Both the position numbers and the translations under genes were made by a program. From positions 2,673,001 through 2,737,000 of the forward strand of contig NZ_CP104467.1 in the NCBI RefSeq assembly GCF_025369935.1: a DNA stretch of 64,000 bases, given 5' to 3'. Below, one piece after another: positions 8,290-18,707 of this stretch (positions are counted from its first letter, which is position 1; each line of letters starts with the position of its first letter). The notes under the pieces were generated by a model, which saw nothing but the letters and a program-made list of their open reading frames with translations, was not told the origin of the DNA and did no database searches. The DNA is from Paenibacillus andongensis. GTDB taxonomy: Bacteria; Bacillota; Bacilli; Paenibacillales; NBRC-103111.

Positions 8290-11016
8290 CTACTCCGAAT
8301 TAATAAGCTTAGCAATGTGATCCGCAGACATGGGAAGTCCCAGAAAATATCCCTGTGCTTCATGACAACCATAGTTTCTTAAAAGAGTGAGCTGCTCCTC
8401 AGACTCGACGCCTTCAGCGATTACTTTTAGATTTAAATTTATCCCCAAAGCGATGATTGTTTTCACGATGTTTTGATCACTAATATCATTGGAAAGATCT
8501 TTAATAAATGTTCGATCAATTTTAATGCGGTCGATAGGGAAGTTCTTCAAATACGCCAATGAACTAAACCCCGTACCAAAATCATCAATGGAAATGCTTA
8601 CTCCAATGCCTTTCAGTTTGGAAAGCAGCATCGTTGCTCGGTCCAGATTCATCGTGATGCTTTCCGTAACTTCAATTTCCAAGAAATGAGGGTCCATCCC
8701 TGTTTCATTCAAAATCTTGGTCATCAATTCAATTAAGTCCGGTTCATACATCTGCCTCGAGGATAAATTGACTGACATTTTAAATGTACTTCCAAAATGG
8801 TCCATCCATAAACGCCACTGTTTGCAGGCCTCATGCAAGACCCATTTCCCAATTGGAACAATGAGTCCAACTTCTTCGGCAAATGGAATAAATTGCATGG
8901 GAGAGACGATTCCCTTCTCGGGATGATTCCACCGAATTAAAGCTTCTACACCAATGAATTCTTTCGTTGCTATATCGTATTGCGGTTGATAAACAAGTAC
9001 AAATTCATTGTTGTCTAATGCTTTTCTTAGATTTCTGTAGAGGTCTACATGTTCAGAGGCAGGATACTCATTCTCTTTTACATAAAACTGGTATAAATTT
9101 TCCCCTTGGCTTTTCGCCTGATACATCGCGATGTCTGCCTGTTTGATCAATGCTTCAAACGTGCTCCCATCAGAAGGGAACATGCTGATTCCGATACTAG
9201 TTGAGATATATAAATCTTGATCTTGAATACGAAAGGGAATGGTCAAAGCAACCAGGATTGATTTAGCAATATCCTCCGTTTCTTGTTTGGTTGTGCCCGG
9301 TAACAATATCGTAAATTCGTCCCCGCCTTGACGTGAGACAACGCCTCTATTCGTAATCAGATTTTTCAATCGATCCGAAACATTCTGCAGTAGAACATCT
9401 CCCCAGGAGTGCCCCATGGAATCGTTGATCATTTTGAAATGGTCTAAATCCAGATAAAGCACGGAAACGATTTGATCGTTTTGCTCAGCATCAACAATGG
9501 CTTCTTCGAGCATATGTTGAAACGATTTTCGATTCGGAAGTCCGGTTAAAGAATCATGAAAAGCCATGTGACGAATGGTTGCTTCCGCTTTATCCCGTTC
9601 AATCACCAAACTTACCAGATAGGCCGCTCGTTCAATCAAATTAAGCTCATAGGTTTGGGGAGAATTGGGAGTTTTGTAGTACATGGCGAATGTTCCAAGC
9701 ACCTGATTATTTTTATCCGTTATCGGCACGGACCAACAAGCTCTAAGACCGTGAAGGAATGCAATCTCCCGATAGTCATCCCATAGTGGATCATTTCCGA
9801 TATCAGAAACAATGATTTTGGTATTGAAGAAAGCGGCTGTTCCGCATGAACCTACAGTTGGCCCTATTTCCACGCCATCAATCGCACGAATGTAGGATTC
9901 TGGAAGGTTTGGTGCTGCACAATGTTTCAAGCATTCTTTTTCCAATAAAAGAATCGAGCAAATAGCGCCGCTTTGTTGTTCGACTAATTCAATAATTCGA
10001 TGCAAAATATCACGAAGTGGTTTGCCTTTTGCGATCATTTCCAAAATATCATTTTGACCTATTAAGTTATCTTGTAGGAATTTCCGATCCGTAATGTCAC
10101 GTCCAATAACAATGAGCCATTGTCGGTTTCCCTTATGATCAAAAATGGGCACTTTGGTATATTCAACCATCATACTTGCACCGCGGGAACGTTTAATTTC
10201 TTCTTCGAAAATAATAGGTTTGCCTGCCTCCCAGGCTTCTTGATCCGTTTTTTCACATGTAATGAACATTTCTTTGTGAAATTCATTGGTTTTTTGGAAA
10301 TCGCTGTTCGTTTTACCTTTGTATGTATCTTGTTTTAACTCAAATAGTCGGAGAACCGCGTTGTTCGCTTCGATCCATCTGCCTTTACCATCTTTAAAAA
10401 CAACAATGTCTGGCATCGTATGAATTAAAGTTAGTAAATTCTGCTCGCTAATTTTTAGTTTTTTCTCTTCCAACAATCGTATTAGCTCAGCGGATGCCCT
10501 AAACGAGAAAATTTTCAGTATCGTTTCTGCGAGAAACCTGTCATGAATCGGTTGATCGTGCATCACAACAAGTATGCCAATGACAGTACCATCGACATGT
10601 AAGAGAGGAATACCCAGATAGCTTTGAATATCAAATTTGGTCAAATCCGAGTCCAAGGGAAATAAGTTCTGCACACACTCTTGATAACAACAAAGACGCT
10701 TTTCATTTACTACATTTTCACAAGGTGTATATTCCAACGTGTATTCAAATTGCTCTATCATTTCTCCTTTCTGATACATGGCGATCGTTTTTACGGACTG
10801 GTGATCGACTTCAGCAATGAAAGCATAGGAGCATTTTAAAACGCGAGCTAGATATTGAACCAAGTGTATAAAAAAACTATCTGCAGCCTCACTTTCAATA
10901 CCTTGCACGATATCGAGAATGGCTTTTTTGAGGTAATCATTTTCATTTTGCAAGGCAATGATAGCTTCCGTACTTGGATTAGGATCTATTTTTGAGGTAT
11001 TAAATTGCTTTTTCAT
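8290..11016 (-). CDS. GAF-PAS-GAF-GGDEF-EAL cyclic-di-GMP signalling protein
   Basis: This 908-residue cytoplasmic protein has no membrane segments. The order is a short coiled N-terminus, GAF (about 45-175), PAS (about 190-305), GAF (about 325-465), GGDEF (about 475-635) and EAL (about 650-905). The cyclase motif is an intact GGDEF near residue 564. The phosphodiesterase domain has EAL (VEALIRWNHP) near residue 690 and the loop DDFGTGFSS near 811, so both activities could be present. The two GAF domains and the PAS domain suggest control by small ligands or redox state. The ATG is preceded by AGGAG at 6-bp spacing. It is transcribed alone, divergently from an MFS gene. Which activity dominates cannot be read from the sequence. 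Confidence 0.95.
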   Translation of the reverse strand: MKKQFNTSKIDPNPSTEAIIALQNENDYLKKAILDIVQGIESEAADSFFIHLVQYLARVLKCSYAFIAEVDHQSVKTIAMYQKGEMIEQFEYTLEYTPCENVVNEKRLCCYQECVQNLFPLDSDLTKFDIQSYLGIPLLHVDGTVIGILVVMHDQPIHDRFLAETILKIFSFRASAELIRLLEEKKLKISEQNLLTLIHTMPDIVVFKDGKGRWIEANNAVLRLFELKQDTYKGKTNSDFQKTNEFHKEMFITCEKTDQEAWEAGKPIIFEEEIKRSRGASMMVEYTKVPIFDHKGNRQWLIVIGRDITDRKFLQDNLIGQNDILEMIAKGKPLRDILHRIIELVEQQSGAICSILLLEKECLKHCAAPNLPESYIRAIDGVEIGPTVGSCGTAAFFNTKIIVSDIGNDPLWDDYREIAFLHGLRACWSVPITDKNNQVLGTFAMYYKTPNSPQTYELNLIERAAYLVSLVIERDKAEATIRHMAFHDSLTGLPNRKSFQHMLEEAIVDAEQNDQIVSVLYLDLDHFKMINDSMGHSWGDVLLQNVSDRLKNLITNRGVVSRQGGDEFTILLPGTTKQETEDIAKSILVALTIPFRIQDQDLYISTSIGISMFPSDGSTFEALIKQADIAMYQAKSQGENLYQFYVKENEYPASEHVDLYRNLRKALDNNEFVLVYQPQYDIATKEFIGVEALIRWNHPEKGIVSPMQFIPFAEEVGLIVPIGKWVLHEACKQWRLWMDHFGSTFKMSVNLSSRQMYEPDLIELMTKILNETGMDPHFLEIEVTESITMNLDRATMLLSKLKGIGVSISIDDFGTGFSSLAYLKNFPIDRIKIDRTFIKDLSNDISDQNIVKTIIALGINLNLKVIAEGVESEEQLTLLRNYGCHEAQGYFLGLPMSADHIAKLINSE

Positions 11017-11267
11017 ATGTTTCTCCTGAAGTAGTTAATAGTACCTATGAATTTCGACAAAAACTGATAAACTCCTTCCTCTGAGAAGCTAAGTCGAACC
11101 ACTCGGACATCCCCGACCAACATCTCGAATTTCCTAAAAAATAGTTCTTGAACCGCATACTACACTGTCGTACAGTTAATACTGCCGACTTCTCGTTCGT
11201 GAAAAGGAAGAGATTGCTTCTTAAATGATGTATGATTCTAAAAGGAAAGAAGGGGCTGACAACGAAG

Positions 11268-12416
11268 ATGAACGCTTTTTTGTTGTTTTACGTAGTCATC
11301 TACATGGGAAACGCTGTTTACGGCACATTTATGCCGGTTTACCTGCATAGCGCTAAATTTTCTCAGGAGCAAATCGGGATGCTTCTTAGCCTTGGACCTT
11401 TGGTTGCGATGTTTGGCCAACCGGTTTGGGGGGCGCTCAGTGACCGGGCCAAGACGAAGAATAGCGTACTTCGCTTTCTATTGATGGGTAGCGGTGTTTC
11501 CATTTTGTTCTTCCCGCTCTCACATCATTTCATTTACCTGCTTTTGTTAATCTGTGTGTTCACATTTTTTCAGACGTCTATATTTGCAATCAGTGATGCG
11601 ATTACATTGGAAGAATTGGACAGGCGTCCCACTTGGAGTTTTGGTTGGATTCGCCTGGGAGGTACAGTGGGCTTCGCTGTCATGTCTCTTGCTTTCGGTA
11701 TAGCAGCCAAGTCACACATTGGCTCAATGTTCCCTGTCTACGCCGGAACTATGGCCGCCGCATTGCTGTTTCTCTGGCGTTTTCCGCCAGCTGCCGGCCG
11801 CCAGACTAATGTCACCGGCAAACGTTTCCGGGAGCTTTTCCGTAACGGTAAGCTGATGTTTTATTTGGGTATCAACTTTGTTGTTCAAATCACCTTGGGT
11901 TACTATTACGCATTCTTCCCAATCTACTTCAAGGAGATGGGAGGAGACAGCATGCTGCTAGGCTGGTCGATGGTGATTTCTTCACTCAGCGAGCTGCCGT
12001 TTCTTCTGTTTTCCGGCTGGATTTTCAAACGCGTCCCTATCTCAGCCCTTCTGATTGTGGCCGCGCTCGCATCTTCGATCCGGTGGTTCTTGTTTACCTT
12101 AATCGGGAATCCGCTTTGGATCTTACCGGTGCAGCTGCTGCACGGACTTATTTTCATCGTGCTTTCTGTTACGCTTGCCACGTTTATCAACCGTGAAGTG
12201 CCTTCAGAATGGAAGGCCAGCGGTCAAACACTTAACGGCTTGCTCAGCCTTGGAGCCGCCCGTATTATCGGCAGCTTCTTAGGTGGAATTATGAGCTCAG
12301 CTTACGGGATGAGGCAAGTTTTTTTATATAGTTCATGGGTATCCTTGACGTGTGTTATCGTGTTTGGATTTGTTATATGGATTCGCAGAAAACAGAAAGT
12401 TCTTGGTTCACCTTAA
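11268..12416 (+). CDS. MFS transporter
   Basis: This major facilitator has about 12 membrane segments and belongs to a branch with the early motif TFMPVYLHS and the loop GQPVWGALSDRAKTKN (motif A-like). The substrate is unknown; by architecture it resembles the LacY/nucleoside-symporter side of the superfamily (MFS_1_like). The frame is open from an ATG at 11232, but an AAGAAGGGG sequence (11247-11255) lies downstream of it and fits the ATG at 11268 (about 12-bp spacing), giving 382 residues starting MNAFLLFYVV, so the later start is preferred. It is a single-gene unit between the divergent GGDEF-EAL gene and adhE, with no clear functional link to either. Confidence 0.88.
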   Translation: MNAFLLFYVVIYMGNAVYGTFMPVYLHSAKFSQEQIGMLLSLGPLVAMFGQPVWGALSDRAKTKNSVLRFLLMGSGVSILFFPLSHHFIYLLLLICVFTFFQTSIFAISDAITLEELDRRPTWSFGWIRLGGTVGFAVMSLAFGIAAKSHIGSMFPVYAGTMAAALLFLWRFPPAAGRQTNVTGKRFRELFRNGKLMFYLGINFVVQITLGYYYAFFPIYFKEMGGDSMLLGWSMVISSLSELPFLLFSGWIFKRVPISALLIVAALASSIRWFLFTLIGNPLWILPVQLLHGLIFIVLSVTLATFINREVPSEWKASGQTLNGLLSLGAARIIGSFLGGIMSSAYGMRQVFLYSSWVSLTCVIVFGFVIWIRRKQKVLGSP

Positions 12417-12531
12417 AGAAATACGGGAAAAAAGTTGAGCATTGTCGGCGATGAGCTTTTTGGTCGGTATGTCAGCCTGAGCGGCAAGTTTTATGCACAT
12501 AGAACTGCCGTCTTACACCTGTAAATTAGAA

Positions 12532-12547
12532 TGTGAAAATATTCACA
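12532..12547. promoter_or_regulatory. FNR/CRP-type (or Rex) operator upstream of adhE
   Basis: TGTGA-AAATAT-TCACA is a perfect dyad matching the Bacillus FNR consensus TGTGA-N6-TCACA. The longer form also fits the Rex pattern TTGTGAA-N4-TTCACAA with one mismatch. A -10-like TCTAAT (12570-12575) lies about 30 bp beyond the dyad centre, as in FNR-activated promoters. Confidence 0.75.
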
Positions 12548-12584
12548 AATCGTTCAAGGAATTAAGCGCTCTAATCCTTCATCT

Positions 12585-12600
12585 TGTGATTTTTGTCATA
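12585..12600. promoter_or_regulatory. Second FNR-type site upstream of adhE
   Basis: TGTGA-TTTTTG-TCATA matches TGTGA-N6-TCACA at 9 of 10 fixed bases. A -10-like TTTAAT (12620-12625) begins about 27 bp after the dyad centre. Together with the first site this suggests two stacked anaerobic promoters for the adhE-pflBA operon. Confidence 0.55.
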
Positions 12601-12687
12601 GTTGGGGTTCCTGATTAAGTTTAATCTAAAGGTAGAACTTCAAGACAACAGCTTCACATGGATTGAAAATAAAGGAGTGAATGAACC

Positions 12688-15294
12688 ATGACAACAAAAG
12701 AAGCGAAGAGGATTGAACAGATTTCTGCTCAAGACGAAGTCAATGAGCTGGTAGCCAGAGCGAAGATAGCTCAGCAGCAATTTCTGAAGCTGGATCAAAT
12801 GCAGGTTGACCAAATGATTCAGCAAATGGCATTAGCAGGCATTGATAGGCACATGGTTCTAGCCAAGCTTGCTGTTGAGGAAACCGGTCGGGGTGTTTAC
12901 GAAGATAAAATTACCAAGAATTTATTTGCTACTGAATATATCTACCACAGCATTAAAAATAACAAGACAGTTGGAGTGATTGAGGAAAACTCGTATGAGA
13001 ACTACCGAATGGTTGCTGAGCCCGTGGGCATTATTGCTGGCGTGACGCCCGTTACCAATCCGACTTCGACGACGATGTTCAAGTCATTAATCGCGGCAAA
13101 GACCCGCAACCCAATCATATTCGCTTTCCATCCATCTGCACAACAATCTAGCAGCGCAGCTGCAGCGACATTGCTGGACGCAGCTGTTAAAGCAGGCGCA
13201 CCGGAGCATTGCATTCAATGGGTAAAGCATCCATCTGTGGAAGCTACCCAACTGCTGATGAATCATCCGGATGTAGCGCTTGTTCTGGCAACGGGAGGGT
13301 CTTCAATGGTGAAGGCAGCTTATAGTACTGGAAAGCCAGCTTTGGGTGTTGGACCCGGCAATGTGCCTTGTTTCATTGAGAAAACAGCGAATTTGCAGCA
13401 AGCTGTCAATGATTTGATTTTATCCAAGACGTTTGACAATGGGATGATATGCGCCTCTGAACAAGCGGTTATTATTGAAGAATCGGTATATGCGGAAACA
13501 AGAAAGTTAATGATTGAACAGGGCTGTTATTTCTTAAATAAAGAAGAAACAGAAGCAGTTTCCAAGTTGGTGATTAACGCTGAGAAGTGTGCGGTTAACG
13601 CGGTAATAGTCGGACAACCTGCTGCGAAAATTGCTGAGATGGCTGGTATTAAGGTGCCTGCGGCTACGAAAATACTAGTTGCGGAGTTAGCAGGCGTTGG
13701 TGAGGCATTTCCATTATCGGCTGAAAAACTTAGCCCTGTGCTCGCTTGTTACAAAGTGAAGAATGCTGAGCAAGGCATTGATCGGGCTGTGGAAGTGGTG
13801 AAGTTTGGCGGTATGGGACATTCCTCCGTCATTCATTCTCAGAATGCGGAGGTCATCCAAGCGTTCGCAGGTAAGCTTCAAACAGGACGCATTATTGTCA
13901 ATTCACCTTCCACCCACGGTGCTATTGGAGACATTTATAATACTAACTTGCCTTCCTTAACACTAGGCTGCGGTTCTTACGGTCATAACTCCACAACCTC
14001 TAACGTGAGCGCCGTGAATCTGATCAATGTGAAGCGAGTTGCTTATCGAACAGTCAATATGCAGTGGTTTAAAATACCGCCAAAAGTTTATTTTGAAAAA
14101 GGTGCTACACAGTATTTAGAAAAAATGCCTGACATTACACGCGTCATGATTGTCACGGATCCCATGATGGTGAAGCTAGGTTACGTAGAACGTGTAGAAT
14201 ATTACCTCCGCAAACGACAGCTGCCAGTCTACATCGAAGTGTTCTCGGATGTGGAGCCCGATCCATCTGTTGAAACGGTGGAACGCGGCCGGGCACAGAT
14301 GGCAAGCTTCCAGCCGGATTGCATTATTGCGTTAGGTGGCGGGTCACCGATGGATGCGGCTAAAGCGATGTGGTTGTTCTATGAATACCCAGATACGAGC
14401 TTTGATGCCTTAAAGCAAAAATTCATGGATATTCGTAAACGGGTTTACAAATATCCGCGTCTAGGGCGCAAAGCGAAATTCGTCGCGATACCTACGACTT
14501 CTGGGACTGGCTCCGAAGTGACGTCTTTCGCTGTAATTACAGACAAAGAGAAGGGCAATACCAAATATCCGCTTGCTGATTATGAGCTTACACCGGACGT
14601 TGCCATCATTGATCCTGACTATGTGTATAGCTTGCCGAAGACGGCGGTAGCCGACACGGGAATGGACGTCCTAACCCATGCTATTGAAGCCTACGTATCC
14701 GTTATGGCGAATGATTATTCCGATGGTTTAGCCATGAAAGCTATCCAAATGGTGTTCCAAAACTTAGAGAAATCGTTTGCCACAGCAGATCCAATTGCAC
14801 GTGAGAAAATGCATAATGCTTCAACGATCGCCGGAATGGCCTTCGCGAACGCTTTCCTGGGTATTAACCACAGTTTGGCGCATAAATGGGGCGGCGAATA
14901 CCACACCGCGCATGGTCGCACCAACGCGATTTTGATGCCGCATGTAATTCGCTATAATGCTCAAAAACCGACGAAATTCACTTCGTTCCCGAAATACGAT
15001 CACTTCATAGCGGATCAACGCTATGCGGAAATCGCGCGTATGCTTGGGCTTCCAGCGAAGACAACGGAAGAAGGAGTAAACAGTCTCATCGAGGCCATCC
15101 GTAAGCTGAATAAAATCCTCGGTATTCCTGAGAAATTTCAGGATTTGGGATTCAATGCGGAACAATTCGAGACGCGTGTAGATTACTTGGCGGATCGGGC
15201 GTTTGAAGATCAATGTACAACAGCGAATCCTCGGATGCCTCTAGTGACAGAGCTCGCTGACGTTTATCGGAATGCTTTTTACGGAAAGTTTTAA
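12688..15294 (+). CDS. adhE: Bifunctional acetaldehyde-CoA/alcohol dehydrogenase
   Basis: This 868-residue fused enzyme reduces acetyl-CoA to acetaldehyde and then to ethanol, using two NADH. The N-terminal aldehyde dehydrogenase (about 1-440) has the catalytic cysteine C255 in GMICASE. The C-terminal iron alcohol dehydrogenase (about 455-865) has the NAD motif GGGSPMDAAKAMW and iron ligands in DVLTHAIEAY and GINHSLAHKWGGEYHTAHG. Length is normal for AdhE. The start is fixed by AAAGGAGTGA before ATG. It leads an operon with pflB (27 bp downstream) and pflA, making ethanol, formate and acetyl-CoA from pyruvate without oxygen. Two FNR-type dyads lie 90-155 bp upstream, and the first also resembles a Rex site, which would suit an NADH-sensing control. 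Confidence 0.97.
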   Translation: MTTKEAKRIEQISAQDEVNELVARAKIAQQQFLKLDQMQVDQMIQQMALAGIDRHMVLAKLAVEETGRGVYEDKITKNLFATEYIYHSIKNNKTVGVIEENSYENYRMVAEPVGIIAGVTPVTNPTSTTMFKSLIAAKTRNPIIFAFHPSAQQSSSAAAATLLDAAVKAGAPEHCIQWVKHPSVEATQLLMNHPDVALVLATGGSSMVKAAYSTGKPALGVGPGNVPCFIEKTANLQQAVNDLILSKTFDNGMICASEQAVIIEESVYAETRKLMIEQGCYFLNKEETEAVSKLVINAEKCAVNAVIVGQPAAKIAEMAGIKVPAATKILVAELAGVGEAFPLSAEKLSPVLACYKVKNAEQGIDRAVEVVKFGGMGHSSVIHSQNAEVIQAFAGKLQTGRIIVNSPSTHGAIGDIYNTNLPSLTLGCGSYGHNSTTSNVSAVNLINVKRVAYRTVNMQWFKIPPKVYFEKGATQYLEKMPDITRVMIVTDPMMVKLGYVERVEYYLRKRQLPVYIEVFSDVEPDPSVETVERGRAQMASFQPDCIIALGGGSPMDAAKAMWLFYEYPDTSFDALKQKFMDIRKRVYKYPRLGRKAKFVAIPTTSGTGSEVTSFAVITDKEKGNTKYPLADYELTPDVAIIDPDYVYSLPKTAVADTGMDVLTHAIEAYVSVMANDYSDGLAMKAIQMVFQNLEKSFATADPIAREKMHNASTIAGMAFANAFLGINHSLAHKWGGEYHTAHGRTNAILMPHVIRYNAQKPTKFTSFPKYDHFIADQRYAEIARMLGLPAKTTEEGVNSLIEAIRKLNKILGIPEKFQDLGFNAEQFETRVDYLADRAFEDQCTTANPRMPLVTELADVYRNAFYGKF

Positions 15295-15320
15295 TCGTGC
15301 AAACCTAAGGAGGTACCACC

Positions 15321-17579
15321 ATGGCAATACGAGAAGAGGACTTAAAGGCAGGCCGTTGTTGGAGTGGGTTTGTGAAAGGCAAATGGCAAACGACCATTGA
15401 TGTGAAAGATTTTATCGATCAAAATATAACGGTTTACGAAGGAGATCATTCCTTCTTGGCAGGTCCTACAGAAGCTACAGATCAGCTGTGGCAGGCAGTT
15501 AGCACGCTGACCCGCCAAGAACGGGAGAATGGAGGCGTCTTGGATATCGATGTCCAGACAGTGTCCACGATTACTTCTCACGCACCAGGCTATATCGCAC
15601 AGAGCAAAGAGAAAATTGTCGGTTTGCAAACCGATGCTCCGCTCAAGCGTTCTGTGCAGCCTTTCGGCGGCATTCGCATGGTCATCGACGCCTGCGAGGC
15701 CTATGGCTTTAAGCTGCCGGAAGAAATGATCCAAGTGTTTACAGATATTCGTAAAACACATAACCAAGGTGTGTTCGATGCCTACACCTCGGAAATGAAA
15801 ACAGCGCGTAAGGCTGCAATCATTACAGGGCTTCCTGATGCTTATGGTCGTGGCCGCATTATTGGTGATTCCCGACGTGTCGCTCTGTATGGTGTGGATC
15901 GGTTGATCGAAGAAAAGAAGAAAGACCTCCTGCAAATGGAAGTGGATGCGATCACCGAAGATGTCATCCGGCTGCGAGAGGAGCTTTCCGAGCAGATCCG
16001 CAGTCTGGGCGAATTAAAACAGATGGCCAAAACGTATGGCTTTGATATTGCGAAGCCGGCGACGAATGCCAAGGAAGCCGTACAATGGTTATACTTCGCT
16101 TATTTGGCAGCCATCAAGGAGCAGAACGGAGCGGCGATGAGCCTTGGGCGCGTATCGAGCTTTCTTGATATCTATTTCGAAAGAGATCTAACGGATGGAA
16201 CATTGACGGAAGTAGAGGCGCAGGAGCTTGTTGACCATTTTGTTATGAAGCTTCGCATCGTCAAATTTTTACGTACCCCCGACTATAACGAGCTTTTCAG
16301 TGGAGACCCTACTTGGGTAACAGAATCAATTGGCGGCATGGGACTGGACGGCAGAGCGCGAGTGACGAAAAATTCCTTCCGCTTTCTGCATACCTTATAC
16401 AATCTAGGGCCTGCACCTGAACCGAACCTGACCGTGCTGTGGTCGACCAAGCTGCCCGATGGCTTCAAAGCTTACTGTGCAAAAGTATCGGCCGAGACCA
16501 GTTCGATTCAATATGAGAATGATGACCTGATGCGGCCATATTATGGGGATGATTACGGTATTGCTTGCTGTGTTTCCGCGATGCGCATCGGCAAGCAGAT
16601 GCAATTTTTCGGCGCACGCGCCAATCTGGCCAAGGCTCTGCTCTATGCCATTAACGGCGGTGTGGATGAGAAGCTAGGGATACAAGTGGGGCCCCGGTTA
16701 GCTCCCTTGACTTCTAATATTTTGAACTATGAAGAAGTAGTGGGGAAATTCGATACGATCATGGAGTGGCTTGCGAAGCTGTATGTGAACACACTTAACG
16801 TTATTCACTATATGCATGACAAATACTGCTATGAGCGGATTGAGATGGCGTTGCACGACCGTGAAATTATACGCACGATGGCAACAGGTATCGCCGGATT
16901 GTCCGTAGTTGCTGATTCACTGAGTGCGATAAAATATGCGAAGGTACGCCCGATCCGCAATGAAAATGGCATTGCGGTCGACTTTGAAATTGAAGGCGAG
17001 TACCCGCAGTATGGCAATAATGATGATCGTGTAGATGCCATTGCCGTTCAATTGACGGAAACGTTTATGAATAAGATCAGGAAGCATAAGACGTATCGCG
17101 GGGCAGTGCCCACGATGTCCGTTCTGACCATTACCTCTAATGTCGTCTATGGGAAAAAGACAGGAAGCACCCCAGATGGGCGCAAAGCCGGAGAGCCCTT
17201 CGCACCAGGCGCCAATCCTATGCATGGACGTGACCGGAAAGGTGCATTGGCCTCATTGGCTTCTGTTGCCAAGATTCCCTACGAGCATTGCCTCGACGGT
17301 ATTTCCAACACGTTCTCCATCGTACCGAAGGCACTTGGCAGGGAAGAGGAGTCACGCATCTCGAATCTTGTTTCCATGCTCGATGGCTATATGGCCAATT
17401 ACGGTCATCATCTGAATATTAATGTTTTTGACCGTGCAAAGCTGCTGGATGCCATGGAGCATCCGGAGCAATATCCACAATTGACGATTCGTGTTTCCGG
17501 CTATGCCGTGAACTTCATCAAGCTGACTAAGGAACAACAGCTTGATGTGATACATCGTACTTTTCACGGCACGATGTAA
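15321..17579 (+). CDS. pflB: Pyruvate formate-lyase (formate acetyltransferase)
   Basis: This 752-residue glycyl-radical enzyme converts pyruvate and CoA to acetyl-CoA and formate. The adjacent catalytic cysteines are C416 and C417 in IACCVSAMR. The radical glycine is G727 in RVSGYAVNF, 26 residues from the C-terminus as expected. The start follows AAGGAGG at 15308-15314. It lies between adhE and its activating enzyme and is probably cotranscribed from the FNR-type promoters upstream of adhE. The protein would be destroyed by oxygen once activated, so it marks a facultative anaerobe capable of mixed-acid fermentation. Formate made here could leave through the FocA/NirC-type channel encoded at 21097, whose promoter carries the same dyad. 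Confidence 0.98.
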   Translation: MAIREEDLKAGRCWSGFVKGKWQTTIDVKDFIDQNITVYEGDHSFLAGPTEATDQLWQAVSTLTRQERENGGVLDIDVQTVSTITSHAPGYIAQSKEKIVGLQTDAPLKRSVQPFGGIRMVIDACEAYGFKLPEEMIQVFTDIRKTHNQGVFDAYTSEMKTARKAAIITGLPDAYGRGRIIGDSRRVALYGVDRLIEEKKKDLLQMEVDAITEDVIRLREELSEQIRSLGELKQMAKTYGFDIAKPATNAKEAVQWLYFAYLAAIKEQNGAAMSLGRVSSFLDIYFERDLTDGTLTEVEAQELVDHFVMKLRIVKFLRTPDYNELFSGDPTWVTESIGGMGLDGRARVTKNSFRFLHTLYNLGPAPEPNLTVLWSTKLPDGFKAYCAKVSAETSSIQYENDDLMRPYYGDDYGIACCVSAMRIGKQMQFFGARANLAKALLYAINGGVDEKLGIQVGPRLAPLTSNILNYEEVVGKFDTIMEWLAKLYVNTLNVIHYMHDKYCYERIEMALHDREIIRTMATGIAGLSVVADSLSAIKYAKVRPIRNENGIAVDFEIEGEYPQYGNNDDRVDAIAVQLTETFMNKIRKHKTYRGAVPTMSVLTITSNVVYGKKTGSTPDGRKAGEPFAPGANPMHGRDRKGALASLASVAKIPYEHCLDGISNTFSIVPKALGREEESRISNLVSMLDGYMANYGHHLNINVFDRAKLLDAMEHPEQYPQLTIRVSGYAVNFIKLTKEQQLDVIHRTFHGTM

Positions 17580-17599
17580 ATAGAGAGGGGGACAGACCG

Positions 17600-18340
17600 A
17601 TGAAAGGACGCATACATTCCTTCGACTCCTTTGGCACCGTTGATGGTCCTGGCATCCGCTTTGTTCTGTTCATGCAGGGCTGTGCGCTGCAGTGTAAGTA
17701 TTGCCATAATCCGGATTCATGGGAAATGAATACGGGCAAGCAGATGGATGTAGAGGAGATTCTAAATGAGATTGAACCTTACCTCGAATACTATCGCCGT
17801 TCAGGCGGCGGAATTACTGTAACAGGCGGGGAGCCAACACTTCAGGCTCCCTTCCTGGCCCGTTTATTTGCTGAGTGCAAAAGACGCTGGGGCCTGCATA
17901 CCGTACTGGATACGAACGGATTTTGTGAGCCGAGTCATGCACAGGATCTTTTGGATGTGACGGATTTAGTACTGCTCGATCTGAAGCAGATCAATCCTGA
18001 TAAGCACATCGAACTTACAGCACAGCCTAATGATCGTATCATTCGCTTTGCCGAACATTTGAATGAGATCGATAAGCCTGTCTGGATCCGACATGTGCTT
18101 GTACCTGGGTGGACGGATGACTACAAGGATTTACGCGAGCTCGGTAAGTTCATCGGTTCATTGCCTAATGTTAGTAAATTGGAGCTGCTGCCCTATCACA
18201 GAATGGGCGTCTATAAGTGGCAGCAAATGGGGAAAGAATACCCGCTTGAACAATGTCCTACACCAACTGATCAGGAAGTTGCCAGAGCGAGGAATCTCAT
18301 TGAGATGGGTAATATAGCAAGTCAAACAAAGCCACTTTAG
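17600..18340 (+). CDS. pflA: Pyruvate formate-lyase-activating enzyme (radical SAM)
   Basis: This 246-residue radical SAM enzyme creates the glycyl radical on PflB using S-adenosylmethionine and a 4Fe-4S cluster. The cluster motif CxxxCxxC is CALQCKYC near residue 30, preceded by DGPGIRFVLFMQGC, a family hallmark. The SAM-binding GGGITVTGGEPTLQ is clear. Length matches PflA. The ATG follows a GAGAGGGGG site 20 bp after the pflB stop. It is the last gene of the adhE-pflB-pflA unit; a possible hairpin (AGCAAGT...ACTTGCT, 18315-18350) overlapping the end of the gene and followed by T-rich sequence may be its terminator. Confidence 0.97.
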   Translation: MKGRIHSFDSFGTVDGPGIRFVLFMQGCALQCKYCHNPDSWEMNTGKQMDVEEILNEIEPYLEYYRRSGGGITVTGGEPTLQAPFLARLFAECKRRWGLHTVLDTNGFCEPSHAQDLLDVTDLVLLDLKQINPDKHIELTAQPNDRIIRFAEHLNEIDKPVWIRHVLVPGWTDDYKDLRELGKFIGSLPNVSKLELLPYHRMGVYKWQQMGKEYPLEQCPTPTDQEVARARNLIEMGNIASQTKPL

Positions 18341-18707
18341 CATTAACTTGCTGGGTGGTTTTATTTTGTTATTTAAACTATAAGAATTTAGCCGTGAAGC
18401 AAAAAGGAAGAAGCCATAGTTTTCGCTAGTAACTACCTGTCAGCAGATGAACAACCTGCATTCTATACATGATAAAGCATACAATAGGTAGAATTAGAGG
18501 AGATGACCTGCAAAAGATACATCTAAATCGAACGGTTTATTCGCTGTTGGTGCTTTTCGAGCAAATGAGATGCAGGTTTTACAGGTGAGCACCGTGAAAA
18601 CGACAAATCCTTTAAAATAGGATGTACTTTTTGCAGGTCAATGTCTTGGATGCAAGTATTTCGCGTTCCGTGAATGCCAGCAACTATCGAACCCGAGCTA
18701 GAAATTG
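18341..18707. other. Intergenic region with an 18-bp inverted repeat
   Basis: No convincing gene is seen here. It holds two inverted 18-bp arms, ACCTGCAAAAGATACATC (18506-18523) and GATGTACTTTTTGCAGGT (18621-18638), which match at 16 of 18 positions and enclose about 97 bp. The left arm follows a TAGAGGAG sequence. This could be a small mobile remnant or a regulatory structure. Confidence 0.4.
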
